Part shown: in pieces, positions 1 through 8,184 of the stretch | Layout: the number at the start of each line of letters is the position of its first letter | Numbering within the stretch: position 1 is the first letter of the stretch | Source: ZAX-1 sp046533095 | Lineage (GTDB): Bacteria; Bacillota; Clostridia; Lachnospirales; Lachnospiraceae | Length of the DNA stretch: 64,000 nt | Reading direction: 5' to 3' | Assembly: GCA_046533095.1 (NCBI GenBank) | Contig: JAJQRA010000018.1 | Coordinates: 48,815-112,814, forward strand | Position numbers and translations under genes: made by a program | Notes under the pieces: generated by a model | The model's database searches: none | The model's input: only the letters and a program-made list of their open reading frames with translations | What the model was told of the DNA's origin: nothing

Positions 1-1
1 C

Positions 2-376
2 GGCATAGCGGCTGTTGTAGGGCGTTTCACGAGGTCTTCCCTTTTAGAGACTTTACAGGAAGACTATATCCGTACCGCTCGCGCAAAGGGTTCGACGGAA
101 GGGCGTGTGCTTTTTCGGCATGCCTTGCGAAATTCAATGATTTCCGTGATTACGATTATCGGCATGGAGTTCGGCTCTATGATGGGCGGGGCAGTTATAA
201 CGGAAACCGTGTTTGCATACCCTGGCATTGGCGCTTTGATGGTACAAGCTGTCACGGATAGGGATTATCCGATGGTACAGTCCCTTGTGTTGATCTTTTC
301 GCTTGTCTTTATGCTTGTAAACCTGCTTATAGATGTGCTGTATTCGATTTTAAATCCGTCTATCCGCCTTGAGTGA
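2..376 (+). CDS. ABC transporter permease, OppB/DppB-like (3' part only)
   Basis: This is the C-terminal part of an inner-membrane permease of the oligopeptide/dipeptide/nickel ABC importer family; the 5' end lies outside the window. The reading frame is open from the first bases. The segment begins with the cytoplasmic EAA loop that docks on the ATPases (EDYIRTARAKG followed by HALRNSM), then two hydrophobic segments and the family-typical ending ILNPSIRLE. It is followed after 52 bp by the partner permease and then two ATPase genes, the usual order of such operons, so the binding-protein gene is expected upstream of the window. The substrate (peptide, nickel or other) cannot be read from this fragment. 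Confidence 0.9.
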   Translation, partial: GIAAVVGRFTRSSLLETLQEDYIRTARAKGSTEGRVLFRHALRNSMISVITIIGMEFGSMMGGAVITETVFAYPGIGALMVQAVTDRDYPMVQSLVLIFSLVFMLVNLLIDVLYSILNPSIRLE

Positions 377-428
377 AAGTCGAGTGAATCAGAGTTTACG
401 ATAAATATATGTTATGATGGAGGCTTAT

Positions 429-1397
429 ATGGAGAACGGTCATACTTTTACGGTTGATGCAACCGACAAAAAGATTCCTACCTTTACGGCTGATGTAGCC
501 GTCAAAAGGGGTGATACCCCCACGATTGATGCAACCAATGAAAAGATTTCTACACCTTTCCGGGAATGCATGCACCGGTTTAAACAAAACAAATCCGCAA
601 TGGTAGCGTTGGGGTTTATTTTGTTCCTATGCGTAATTGCGGTGATTGCCTACCCGATTGCTCCATATGGAATCAATGAATATAATTATTCTGCCGTTCT
701 GCAGCCGCCATCGAGCAGCCACATATTTGGAACGGACGAGTTCGGGCGGGATCTTTTCTCCCGTATCCTATGCGGGACTTATATTTCGCTTTCCGTGGGC
801 TTGACTTCTGTTACTGTGGGGGCATTGTGCGGTACGGTACTTGGGTTGCTCGCTGGATATTATGGTGGCTTGCTGGATTCTGTGATTATGCGCATTTGCG
901 ATGCGCTGTTTGCATTCCCCGGTATGGTTTTGGCAATTGCGATCGTTGCTATTTTAGGGGCAGGTATGGCAAATGTAGTCATTGCAGTGGCAGTATTTGG
1001 AATACCGGGCTTTGCACGCCTTGTGCGCAGCTCCACGCTGATTGCCAAAAACAATCTGTATGTACAGGCGGCGCGAAATGTGGGCTGTAATCCCATGCGT
1101 ATCCTATTCAAGCACATCCTGCCTAGTGCCTTGCCAAATATTGTGATTCAATATTCGATGTCTATCGGCAGTTCTATTTTGGCGGCAGCCGGTCTTAGTT
1201 TCCTTGGTATGGGGGCGATGCCTCCGACACCGGAATGGGGGCTGATGCTTAGCGGAGGCCGCAATTATATGGCCACAAGCTGGCATATCACCTTCTTTCC
1301 AGGCTTGGTAATTTTCCTTACGGTTCTTAGCTTTAACCTGCTAGGGGATGGTCTTAGGGATGCCCTAGATCCTAAATTCTCACAGACGGAGGGATAA
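429..1397 (+). CDS. ABC transporter permease, OppC/DppC-like
   Basis: Second permease of the oligopeptide-type importer, about 322 residues with a long cytoplasmic N-terminus followed by about six membrane segments. The OppC N-terminal motif is visible (FGTDEFGRDLFSR), as is the EAA loop (QAARNVGCNPMRILFKHILP) and the ending GDGLRDALDPKF. The ATG at 429 is preferred because GGAGG lies five bases upstream; an in-frame ATG at 414 lacks such a site. The first 45 residues are unusual: they come from three imperfect DNA repeats of 36-38 bp (FTVDATDKKIPT, FTADVAVKRGDTP, TIDATNEKISTP) and have no obvious place in the family fold. It lies 4 bp before the first ATPase gene. Confidence 0.93.
   Translation: MENGHTFTVDATDKKIPTFTADVAVKRGDTPTIDATNEKISTPFRECMHRFKQNKSAMVALGFILFLCVIAVIAYPIAPYGINEYNYSAVLQPPSSSHIFGTDEFGRDLFSRILCGTYISLSVGLTSVTVGALCGTVLGLLAGYYGGLLDSVIMRICDALFAFPGMVLAIAIVAILGAGMANVVIAVAVFGIPGFARLVRSSTLIAKNNLYVQAARNVGCNPMRILFKHILPSALPNIVIQYSMSIGSSILAAAGLSFLGMGAMPPTPEWGLMLSGGRNYMATSWHITFFPGLVIFLTVLSFNLLGDGLRDALDPKFSQTEG
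446..556 (+). repeat. Three imperfect in-frame repeats in the OppC-like N-terminus
   Basis: Units at about 446-482, 483-520 and 521-556 share the core ACGxYTGATGYARCC followed by an A-rich AAAAGxxT stretch. They encode the dispensable-looking cytoplasmic N-terminal tail of the permease. Confidence 0.7.
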
Positions 1398-1400
1398 AGT

Positions 1401-2387
1401 ATGGCTGACATACAACCGATTTTGCAGATACAAAATCTCCATACTAATTTCCATTCCAAACGTGGCGTGGTGCGTGCGGTGGATGGCGTGGACCTTTCCC
1501 TGCAGCGGGATGAAATATTGGGAATTGTTGGAGAGTCCGGCAGTGGGAAGAGTGTCATGTCGCTTTCTATTATGCGTCTGCTAGGTGGAACCTCGGCAAA
1601 AATAGATGAGGGCAGAATCCTCTTTAACGGCACTGACCTTGCAAGCCTTGACAATGAGAAGATGCATCACATACGCGGCAACGACATAGCGATGATTTTT
1701 CAAGACCCGATGACATGCCTAAACCCTGTGATGAAAATAGGCGAGCAAATCATAGAAAGTATTCGCCTGCACCAGAAAGTAAGCAAAAGGGAGGCGCGAA
1801 AGCTTGCCCTTTTGATGTTGGAAAAAGTCCGTATGCCACGGGCAGCGCGTATGATGGATGAATATCCATTTCAGCTCTCGGGTGGGCAGCAGCAGCGCGT
1901 GATGATAGCGATGGGACTGGTCTGCAATCCACGGATTTTAATTGCGGATGAGCCGACCACGGCACTAGACGTGAGCATTCAAGCCCAGATATTGGAGCTT
2001 ATGAACCAGCTGAAAACGGAATTTGGCATGTCCATTCTCTTTATCACGCATGACTTGGGCGTGGTGGCTTCGCTTTGCGATCGGGTCGCGGTGATGTATT
2101 GCGGGCGCATTGTAGAGCAGGGCAGCATCGGGGATTTGTTTGCAGACCCCTCGAATCCCTACACATTGGGACTGCTTAATTCAAGGCCTCGGTTGGGGAT
2201 GCCTGTGGATGAACTAGAGACCATACCAGGGGGTGTGCCAAACCCACGCCACATGCCAAAAGGCTGTAAATTTGAACCTCGCTGCAAATACGCCAAAGAC
2301 ATCTGCAGGAAAGAAGAGCCGAGCTTTTATGAAATAAGCCCAGGGCATTACAGCAAATGCTTTCGGCATGAAAAAGATTGGCAATAA
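1401..2387 (+). CDS. ABC transporter ATP-binding protein, OppD/DppD-like
   Basis: First ATPase of the oligopeptide-type importer, 328 residues, the usual length. Visible motifs in order: Walker A GESGSGKS (about residue 43), Q-loop in MIFQDPM, signature LSGGQQQR, Walker B ILIADEP, and the switch histidine in FITHDLG. The C-terminal oligopeptide/dipeptide extension carries the cysteine pattern CKFEPRC-x5-C plus a late cysteine (SKCFRH); in some relatives this region holds an iron-sulfur cluster, which is known for the family but not shown here. It starts 4 bp after the permease gene and pairs with the second ATPase at 2466. Confidence 0.95.
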   Translation: MADIQPILQIQNLHTNFHSKRGVVRAVDGVDLSLQRDEILGIVGESGSGKSVMSLSIMRLLGGTSAKIDEGRILFNGTDLASLDNEKMHHIRGNDIAMIFQDPMTCLNPVMKIGEQIIESIRLHQKVSKREARKLALLMLEKVRMPRAARMMDEYPFQLSGGQQQRVMIAMGLVCNPRILIADEPTTALDVSIQAQILELMNQLKTEFGMSILFITHDLGVVASLCDRVAVMYCGRIVEQGSIGDLFADPSNPYTLGLLNSRPRLGMPVDELETIPGGVPNPRHMPKGCKFEPRCKYAKDICRKEEPSFYEISPGHYSKCFRHEKDWQ

Positions 2388-2465
2388 AAGGGCAAAGTAT
2401 CGTACCAATTCAAATATACCTTCTAAATAGTTACAACGCATAAAGGAATAGGGAGGGAGTACCTC

Positions 2466-3437
2466 ATGGATGATATACTGCTTCGAGTAAAGGAAGCGAA
2501 AAAGCATTATCCCATACGCAAGGGCATGCTCGGAAAACGGGAATATGTGCGAGCGGTAGAAAATGTATCCTTTGATGTACGGCGTGGGGAGGCTTTTGGC
2601 ATTGTGGGCGAATCCGGTTGTGGAAAATCAACGCTTGGAAGGCTGATATGCCGTTTGGAAACGATGAGTTTTGGTGATATCGAATTTGAAGGCAGGAGTA
2701 TTATCGCGCTTAAAAAGAGCGAAAGCCGTGATGTCTGCAAAAAAGTGCAGATGATTTTTCAGGAGCCATACGCTTCGCTGAATCCGCGCATGTCCGTGAA
2801 TGATATTATCAGCGAGCCGCTGATTGTCCATAAACTGGCAAAAAATGCTTCAGAGCGTGAACGCATCGTGCGGGAATTGTTGGAAAACGTTGGACTCGCC
2901 GCTTACTACGCAAACCGCTACCCTCACGAATTTAGCGGTGGGCAGCGCCAACGTATTGGGATTGCACGTGCTTTGGCAGTGCATCCGCAACTGATTGTTG
3001 CGGACGAGCCAGTTTCTGCCTTGGATGTGTCCATTCAAAGCCAGGTGTTAAATCTGCTGAATGGAATCAAAAAACAATATGGGATTGCGTTTATTTTTAT
3101 TGCACATGACCTTAGCGTGGTGGAATTCTTCAGTGATCGGATTGGGGTGATGTATCTGGGCAATCTGGTAGAAGTGGCAAGCAAGGAGACTTTATATAGA
3201 AACCCGCTGCACCCCTATTCACAGGCATTGCTTGAGTCCATCCCCACATGGGGTCCGGATGCGAAAAAAAAGAAATCCCTTTTGGAGGGAGATATTCCAT
3301 CGGCAACGTCGCCACCGCCTGGATGCAAATTCCATACGCGTTGCCGGCATTGCATGGAACGCTGCAAGATTGAGGAACCAAAAAAAACAGTTGTATCGGA
3401 TGAGCAGTATGTTTACTGCCACCTTTATGACAAATAG
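2466..3437 (+). CDS. ABC transporter ATP-binding protein, OppF/DppF-like
   Basis: Second ATPase of the importer, 323 residues. It shows Walker A GESGCGKST, Q-loop MIFQEPYASLNPR, signature FSGGQRQR, Walker B LIVADEP and the switch histidine FIAHDLS. The C-terminal extension has paired cysteines (CKFHTRCRHCMERC) like its partner. The ATG has a GGAGGGAG ribosome site nine bases upstream. The two ATPases form the heterodimer that powers the two permeases encoded just upstream; this is the last gene of that operon in the window. Confidence 0.95.
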   Translation: MDDILLRVKEAKKHYPIRKGMLGKREYVRAVENVSFDVRRGEAFGIVGESGCGKSTLGRLICRLETMSFGDIEFEGRSIIALKKSESRDVCKKVQMIFQEPYASLNPRMSVNDIISEPLIVHKLAKNASERERIVRELLENVGLAAYYANRYPHEFSGGQRQRIGIARALAVHPQLIVADEPVSALDVSIQSQVLNLLNGIKKQYGIAFIFIAHDLSVVEFFSDRIGVMYLGNLVEVASKETLYRNPLHPYSQALLESIPTWGPDAKKKKSLLEGDIPSATSPPPGCKFHTRCRHCMERCKIEEPKKTVVSDEQYVYCHLYDK

Positions 3438-3502
3438 AAAAAAACCATACAAATTGAATGGTAAAATAGCAATGAGGGTTCCATGTTCTGTTACTTGAAA
3501 AA

Positions 3503-3526
3503 TATAGAGTGCTCAAATACTCTATA
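3503..3526. other. Hairpin after the oligopeptide transporter operon
   Basis: Perfect eight-base stem TATAGAGT / ACTCTATA with an eight-base loop, about 65 bp after the last ATPase stop. No T-run follows, so a Rho-independent terminator is not clear; it could be an operator for the following gene. Confidence 0.35.
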
Positions 3527-3552
3527 GACAATAGGATACGAGGAGATGTAAA

Positions 3553-4161
3553 ATGAAAACACCAATGCAATATCAGATGAGTGAGTTTGACTGCGGACCA
3601 ACCACTGTGCTTAATGCGCTGCGGTTTTTGTTTGAATGTGAAGAAATGCTGCCAGAGACGCTAAAATATATTATGCTATACTGTCTGGATACTTATAATG
3701 AGAAAGGGGAATGCGGGAAGAGGGGTACATCCAAAGAGGCACTGGTGTTCCTCTCAAGCTGGCTAAACCTATTTGCGCAGATGAAGGCATTTCCGCTTGT
3801 AAGCGAATTCCTTGGAGACGAAGAAGTCGTTATTTCCCCCGACAGCCGGATTATTGACGCGGTTATAAAAGGGGGCGTGGTAGTGCTGCGCGTTCTATGC
3901 GAGGGAGGGCATTATGTTCTGCTGACCGGAGTTTCCGGGGATAAACTTGAACTATTTGACCCATATTACAGGACGCAAAAAATTGAGAGTGAAGGTGTAG
4001 AGATGTTTGATGATTCAGGAAAGGGACCGAATCGAAGCGTTACGCTTGATGCCATTAACTCTGAGGATAGTTTTTATAGGATGGGTGGTTTTCAAAAACG
4101 GGAGGCCCTTATTATTTATAATACTCGAACACAAAAACCCCAGTCGGATTCGGAAAAATGA
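3553..4161 (+). CDS. C39-like peptidase-fold protein
   Basis: A 202-residue protein with the cysteine-peptidase C39 fold signature. The opening QMSEFDCGPTT gives the oxyanion Gln8 and the catalytic Cys14; His120 (GGHYVLL) and Asp136 (FDPYY) fit the rest of the triad. There is no signal peptide, transmembrane part or ABC domain, so it is a free-standing cytoplasmic C39-like protein and not a bacteriocin exporter. Its substrate is unknown; no leader-peptide gene was recognised next to it. A GAGGAG ribosome site lies seven bases before the ATG. It is probably transcribed alone. Confidence 0.8.
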   Translation: MKTPMQYQMSEFDCGPTTVLNALRFLFECEEMLPETLKYIMLYCLDTYNEKGECGKRGTSKEALVFLSSWLNLFAQMKAFPLVSEFLGDEEVVISPDSRIIDAVIKGGVVVLRVLCEGGHYVLLTGVSGDKLELFDPYYRTQKIESEGVEMFDDSGKGPNRSVTLDAINSEDSFYRMGGFQKREALIIYNTRTQKPQSDSEK

Positions 4162-4205
4162 ACTAATTTAAGATCGGCGAAACTTTAGTTTCAGGGAGCC
4201 ACATT

Positions 4206-4742
4206 ATGGTTAACTTAGTAAGTATGTACGATTTAAATAAAGTGATCCTGAATAAGGTTTTGGAACTTGACGCAAAGGTTTATCCAAAACGCTATCAGGG
4301 TACATTTGACGAAGAGTACAATAAATACATTGCGAATATAGACAGCTATCTGTTCCTTGTCGATGAAACAAATTTAGTTGGATACATGAGTTTCTTTCCT
4401 ATCAAAGATACCCTTTACGAAGAAATAAAAAAAGGCACAAGAATGTTTGACACCGACATAGAAGGGAACTCGCTTGAAAAATGGGAACGAGGCAGTGAAT
4501 ATAAACTTTTTGTTATTTCAATCGTAATTTCACCGGAATACCAGAATCGCGGCTTGTCAAAGTTGTTGCGAAACGGGTTTTATGAGTTTATTGATAAAAA
4601 GAAAAAAGACGATATACATATTGTGTCTGCGTTAGCAACTGCTGTTTCTGATTGCGGTAAAAGATTTTTATTGGACACAGGGTTTTATGAGATAAAGCAC
4701 CTCAATTCCGGCGAGTGGCTTTACGAAGCAACATTCAACTAA
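4206..4742 (+). CDS. GNAT-family N-acetyltransferase
   Basis: A 178-residue GCN5-related acetyltransferase. The acetyl-CoA binding motif A is visible in the C-terminal half as VISPEYQNRGLSKLL, preceded by a beta strand (YKLFVISI) and followed by the typical late GFYEIKHL strand. A longer than usual N-terminal part includes a lysine/glutamate-rich insertion around residues 70-95. The acceptor substrate cannot be deduced. It stands between unrelated genes, 44 bp after the C39-like gene, possibly co-transcribed with it. Confidence 0.85.
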   Translation: MVNLVSMYDLNKVILNKVLELDAKVYPKRYQGTFDEEYNKYIANIDSYLFLVDETNLVGYMSFFPIKDTLYEEIKKGTRMFDTDIEGNSLEKWERGSEYKLFVISIVISPEYQNRGLSKLLRNGFYEFIDKKKKDDIHIVSALATAVSDCGKRFLLDTGFYEIKHLNSGEWLYEATFN

Positions 4743-4871
4743 GGAACTGTTCCTAAGGTACAAGGATGCCTAATTAAAAGCCTAATTCAAAGACTGGCTG
4801 TAAAACCAAGCGTGACGGTCGTGGTTCGAGTAACGTGCTATAATAAAATAATGATAAGAGGTGTCAATAAT

Positions 4872-5198
4872 ATGAAGGGTTGGTTATACCTTGCCGGTGC
4901 CATAGTATTTGAGGTTATTGGTGCATTTGGCCTTCAAAAGTGCAGGCAATTCACGGCGTTAGTTCCCAGTATGATTACAATCGTTGCATATGCCATAAGC
5001 TTTTATATTGCCAGTATGGCAACGAAAACGTTTGCCGTTGGTGCTTTATATGCCTATTGGTGTGCGGGAGGCATTGTCCTTACGGTTATCGTGGAAGCAA
5101 TCTGGACGAAACAGATTCCCGATTTTCCTGCCATACTGGGACTTGTTTTCATAATAATTGGCATCGTGATTATAAACCTTTTTTCTAAATCATACTGA
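4872..5198 (+). CDS. Small multidrug resistance (SMR) family protein
   Basis: A 108-residue membrane protein with four hydrophobic helices, the size and layout of EmrE/SugE-type transporters. The first helix has the membrane-embedded glutamate (YLAGAIVFEVIGAF), the key residue for proton/cation exchange, and helix 3 carries GALYAYWCAGGIVLT. The ATG at 4872 is chosen because AAGAGGTG precedes it at about nine bases and the helix starts immediately; upstream in-frame codons have no ribosome site. A TATAAT box sits at 4839-4844 without a clear -35 at normal spacing, so an activator-dependent promoter is possible. Substrates may be cationic compounds; unproven. Confidence 0.85.
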   Translation: MKGWLYLAGAIVFEVIGAFGLQKCRQFTALVPSMITIVAYAISFYIASMATKTFAVGALYAYWCAGGIVLTVIVEAIWTKQIPDFPAILGLVFIIIGIVIINLFSKSY

Positions 5199-5258
5199 TT
5201 TAGGGAAATACATCTTTTAAATTGATTCGTTGTCTTATAAACAGTAGGAGGAAAATTC

Positions 5259-5798
5259 ATGAGTAAGAACATTGTAATCCTGTCCGGATCGCCGCGCAAA
5301 AGCGGTACGACCGACCGCTTGGTTGACGCGTTCATAAACGGCGCAAAGGAAGTGGGCAAAAGCGTTTCACTTTTTCGGGTAGCCGACCTTAAAATCGGTG
5401 GCTGCCTTGGCTGTAATCATTGTTTTGAGGAGCAGGGTTTCTGCGTACAGAAAGATGATATGCTCCCTATCCTTGATGCGCTCCGTAAAGCCGATGCTCT
5501 TGTGCTTGCATCGCCAGTCTATTACTTCGGAGTGACAGCACAGCTTAAGCTTGCGATTGACCGCACCTATGCCCTGTTAAAAGAAAGTATGCCTGTAAAA
5601 CGTGCCGCCTTGCTCATGACTTGCGGTGCAGGTACAGAAGAAGCGGCAAATTCATCTGTTTCAATGTTTCGGCAGATTTTAACTCTGCAAAAATGGGAGG
5701 AAGCCGGCGTTATCGTTGCTCCTCGGCTACATGAACCTGATGAAATTGAAGGACGCGATGAACTTGCCAAAGCACGGGAACTTGGAAAGAATATTTAA
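5259..5798 (+). CDS. Iron-sulfur flavoprotein / NADPH-dependent FMN reductase family
   Basis: A 179-residue flavodoxin-fold protein. The N-terminal FMN-phosphate loop is clear (ILSGSPRKSGTTDRL). Cysteines 49, 52, 55 and 62 form a CX2CX2CX6C pattern, the spacing known for the [4Fe-4S] site of archaeal and clostridial iron-sulfur flavoproteins. SPVYYFGVTAQLKLAIDR is the conserved substrate/FMN edge. Such proteins move electrons in anaerobes, often in oxidative-stress or detoxification responses; the partner is unknown. AGGAGG lies eight bases before the ATG. A short open stretch after the stop (5820-5850) is only a fragment and not called. Confidence 0.87.
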   Translation: MSKNIVILSGSPRKSGTTDRLVDAFINGAKEVGKSVSLFRVADLKIGGCLGCNHCFEEQGFCVQKDDMLPILDALRKADALVLASPVYYFGVTAQLKLAIDRTYALLKESMPVKRAALLMTCGAGTEEAANSSVSMFRQILTLQKWEEAGVIVAPRLHEPDEIEGRDELAKARELGKNI

Positions 5799-5912
5799 CT
5801 GGCAAAGGGAGCGATAGCATGATAGATATGACAACCGTCAGTTGTATTTAGCTACAAATCGTTGTTTTTTGCTTTATGCAAACGAGGAAAAACGCCAATC
5901 GTGTTTTAAATT

Positions 5913-6566
5913 TCAGTTGGATGAAGCATCGCAGGCAGACTGTGCGAGGCTTTCAAAAATCAATCGGCCGACCACAGAGCCACCGTCTAAAATGCCGATA
6001 CTCTTGTCGCCGTAATAGGCGGCACGTCCATGAACCGATCGCATCTGCTTTGTGCTTTCACTACCGAATGTGGCAGCATTGGCGGCTTTTTGCAGTGCAG
6101 TTTTGATATCATCGCCTGCGTCGGCGGCTTCTAGCAGTGTGGCTACGCCAGGACAAAGTGCGTCTAAGATTGTTTTTTCGCCGGGTTTTGCCCCGGCTTT
6201 TTCCATGATGAGCGAAAGGCCTGCCTGCATGGATGAAGCCAAGGCAGAAAGGGTGGCGCTCTCTTTGCCTTTTAGTGCCTTTGCCATGCCCATGAATCCA
6301 AAAGAGGTTATGGTGCCAAGGGAAGAGGGCGATGCTTCATTAAAGACTTTGCTGGTTTTTAACATAAAACGGCCAAGGTCAAGTTCCTTGTCGTCGTGAA
6401 AAGACGCTACCACTGCTTTGTAGCCGGTATCCATGGAAACGCCTAAATCGCCATCGCCGTTTTGGGCGTCCAATTCCACAAGATAGTCGCGGTTTTTAGA
6501 CATTGCCGTGCTGATTGCACGGAATCCTTTTTGCAGCGTGGCGGTGGTAATCATGTATTCTGACAT
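5913..6566 (-). CDS. dhaL: Dihydroxyacetone kinase subunit DhaL
   Basis: A 217-residue all-helical DhaL (Dak phosphatase-domain) protein that binds the nucleotide used to phosphorylate dihydroxyacetone bound on DhaK. The Mg-ADP coordinating aspartates are Asp33, Asp38 and Asp40 in LDAQNGDGDLG, and SSLGTITSFGFMG and GDKSIGILDGG match the family. The start at 6566 is supported by AGGAGG eight bases upstream; the longer frame to 6590 lacks one. It follows dhaK by 83 bp. That gap consists of an 11-bp periodic repeat. No DhaM phosphotransfer subunit is present nearby, so the phosphate donor of this pair is open. Confidence 0.93.
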   Translation of the reverse strand: MSEYMITTATLQKGFRAISTAMSKNRDYLVELDAQNGDGDLGVSMDTGYKAVVASFHDDKELDLGRFMLKTSKVFNEASPSSLGTITSFGFMGMAKALKGKESATLSALASSMQAGLSLIMEKAGAKPGEKTILDALCPGVATLLEAADAGDDIKTALQKAANAATFGSESTKQMRSVHGRAAYYGDKSIGILDGGSVVGRLIFESLAQSACDASSN

Positions 6567-6579
6567 GGTAAAACCTCCT

Positions 6580-6645
6580 AGTTTAGTCATAGATTAGTTG
6601 CAAATTAGTTACAGTTTGATTACGGTTTGGCTACCGTTTCGTTGT
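6580..6645 (-). repeat. 11-bp periodic array between dhaK and dhaL
   Basis: Six consecutive 11-base units (for example AGATTAGTTGC, AAATTAGTTAC, AGTTTGATTAC, GGTTTGGCTAC on the plus strand) fill the gap between the two genes and end at the dhaL ribosome site. Confidence 0.65.
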
Positions 6646-6649
6646 CGGC

Positions 6650-7657
6650 TTATTTATTGGCATTTGTATAAAATGGCGTACTCGCAGGAGCGTCAAACAG
6701 GGCTTTTAGCTCTGCGTCCAGTTTCATGATACTTACCGAAAGGCCGGCCATTTCCATGGATGTGGCATATTCACCGATGTGTGGCTTGTACACAGCGATG
6801 CCTTTTTCTTCTAGGATCGCATGCAATTTGCGGTATACGACATATTGTTCTTCAAGTGGCGTACCACCAAGGCCGTTTACTAATACGGCCACTTCGCTGC
6901 CTTCTAAAAGTGGCATATCTGCCAATATTTTTTCCAAAAGCAGGGTAGCTATTTCGTCCGCGCTCATCATTTTGCGCACCTCAATACCCTGTTCACCATG
7001 AATGCCCATTCCTACTTCGATTTCATCGTCTGCTATGAGAAATGTGGGTTTACCGACCTCCGGTACAATACAAGGAGTGAGTGCAACACCCATGGTACGC
7101 GTGTTGTCGAGTGCTTTTTGAGTGGCGGCAGCCACACCATCTAGATCTTTGCCGGCATCTGCGGCCGCACCGGCAATTTTAAATGCAAATACCATACCTG
7201 CCACGCCACGGCGCTTATTTGCTTTTTCGGGTAGGGCGGAGGCAACATCATCGCACACAAGGACGGTTTTGGTCTTTATATCGTCAAAATCCAACTCTTC
7301 GCAGGCCATTTCAAAATTTAATATATCGCCGCCATAGTTGCCGTAAAGGCAAAGTACGCCGTTGCCCCGGTCGCATTCGCGTATCATTTCTGCCATTGTA
7401 TTCGCAGAGGGCGAGGCAAACACATTGCCAACAGCGCAGCCATCTAACATGCCCTTTCCAACATAGCCTAAAAACACTGGTAGATGTCCACTGCCTCCGC
7501 CGGTAACGATACCAACCTTTCCGTCTACTACAGGATAGCTGCTTAGCAGAACACGGCGATTGTTTTTTGCAAGCTTTACTTGGTTTGGATGCGCAAGGGT
7601 GATGCCTTCAAGCACCTCGTCTACAAAATGCTCCGGCTGATTGATAATTTTTTTCAT
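6650..7657 (-). CDS. dhaK: Dihydroxyacetone kinase subunit DhaK
   Basis: A 335-residue DhaK that covalently holds dihydroxyacetone or a related short ketose. Visible: GGGSGHLP with His58, GNYGGD with Asp111, and the covalent-binding His220 in GMGIHGEQG. Length is standard. The gene is transcribed leftward, divergently from the sugar ABC transporter starting at 8185, with about 530 bp between them. The neighbours suggest a role in sugar or polyol breakdown, but the true substrate could be another ketose. A GGAGG-like site precedes the ATG. Confidence 0.95.
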   Translation of the reverse strand: MKKIINQPEHFVDEVLEGITLAHPNQVKLAKNNRRVLLSSYPVVDGKVGIVTGGGSGHLPVFLGYVGKGMLDGCAVGNVFASPSANTMAEMIRECDRGNGVLCLYGNYGGDILNFEMACEELDFDDIKTKTVLVCDDVASALPEKANKRRGVAGMVFAFKIAGAAADAGKDLDGVAAATQKALDNTRTMGVALTPCIVPEVGKPTFLIADDEIEVGMGIHGEQGIEVRKMMSADEIATLLLEKILADMPLLEGSEVAVLVNGLGGTPLEEQYVVYRKLHAILEEKGIAVYKPHIGEYATSMEMAGLSVSIMKLDAELKALFDAPASTPFYTNANK

Positions 7658-7826
7658 TTTTAACCTCCATTGTTAAAATAGGTTGAATTTAAGTTAGACT
7701 ATCCTTTTTATGGGCAAAATATGATCGGGAAAAGAAAATTCCATCTACTATTTTTCGCCTTATATGCTATTATTATAATGACTTCGCCAAGCAAGTCAAT
7801 ACCGAAACTGCGTCAAAAGGTAAAGT

Positions 7827-7956
7827 GGCTAAAAAACAAGATATTGGGTTTAAAATTTTGGATATTATATCATTTTATGTATCTGCAGATAAGGAATAGA
7901 AAGGATAAAACGGCTAAAAAATAAGACATCTGGTTTAATATTTTGGGTATTATTAC
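7827..7956. repeat. Imperfect direct repeat in the dhaK / sugar-transporter divergent region
   Basis: Two copies of about 44 bp (7827-7870 and 7912-7956), offset 85 bp, share GGCTAAAAAA, GGTTTAA and ATTTTGG blocks at roughly 80 percent identity. They lie in the 527-bp region 7658-8184 between two divergent genes and could be regulator-binding sites or a duplication relic. No convincing gene was seen in this region. Confidence 0.55.
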
Positions 7957-8184
7957 TTTTCAGTTGGGAGTAAAATGATCATACAATCCGCTGTGGGCAT
8001 AGAATCAATTTGTGTTTTGATAGAGTATTCTACAACTTGAACCTTGCGCATGGTGGCTGAAGCAACATTTGAGGCAGTGGTCTGGTATCCGTAACAACGC
8101 GAGGACGATTGCCCCATCAACAAGAGAAGGAAAGGCACGAAAGTGCCAAACAATTCTCAAACAATCACAAGGAGGGATTTTATA

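Noticed and set aside
5819..5852. Short frame MIDMTTVSCI after the iron-sulfur flavoprotein gene
   Set aside because: Only ten codons with no continuation in any frame; at most a leftover of a lost gene.
7721..7924. 67-codon basic frame in the dhaK / sugar-transporter gap
   Set aside because: Overlaps an imperfect direct repeat, has no ribosome site and low-complexity content; regulatory sequence is more likely.
7953..8153. 66-codon reverse frame before the sugar-binding lipoprotein gene
   Set aside because: No ribosome site or recognisable family, lies in the leader of the divergent gene.
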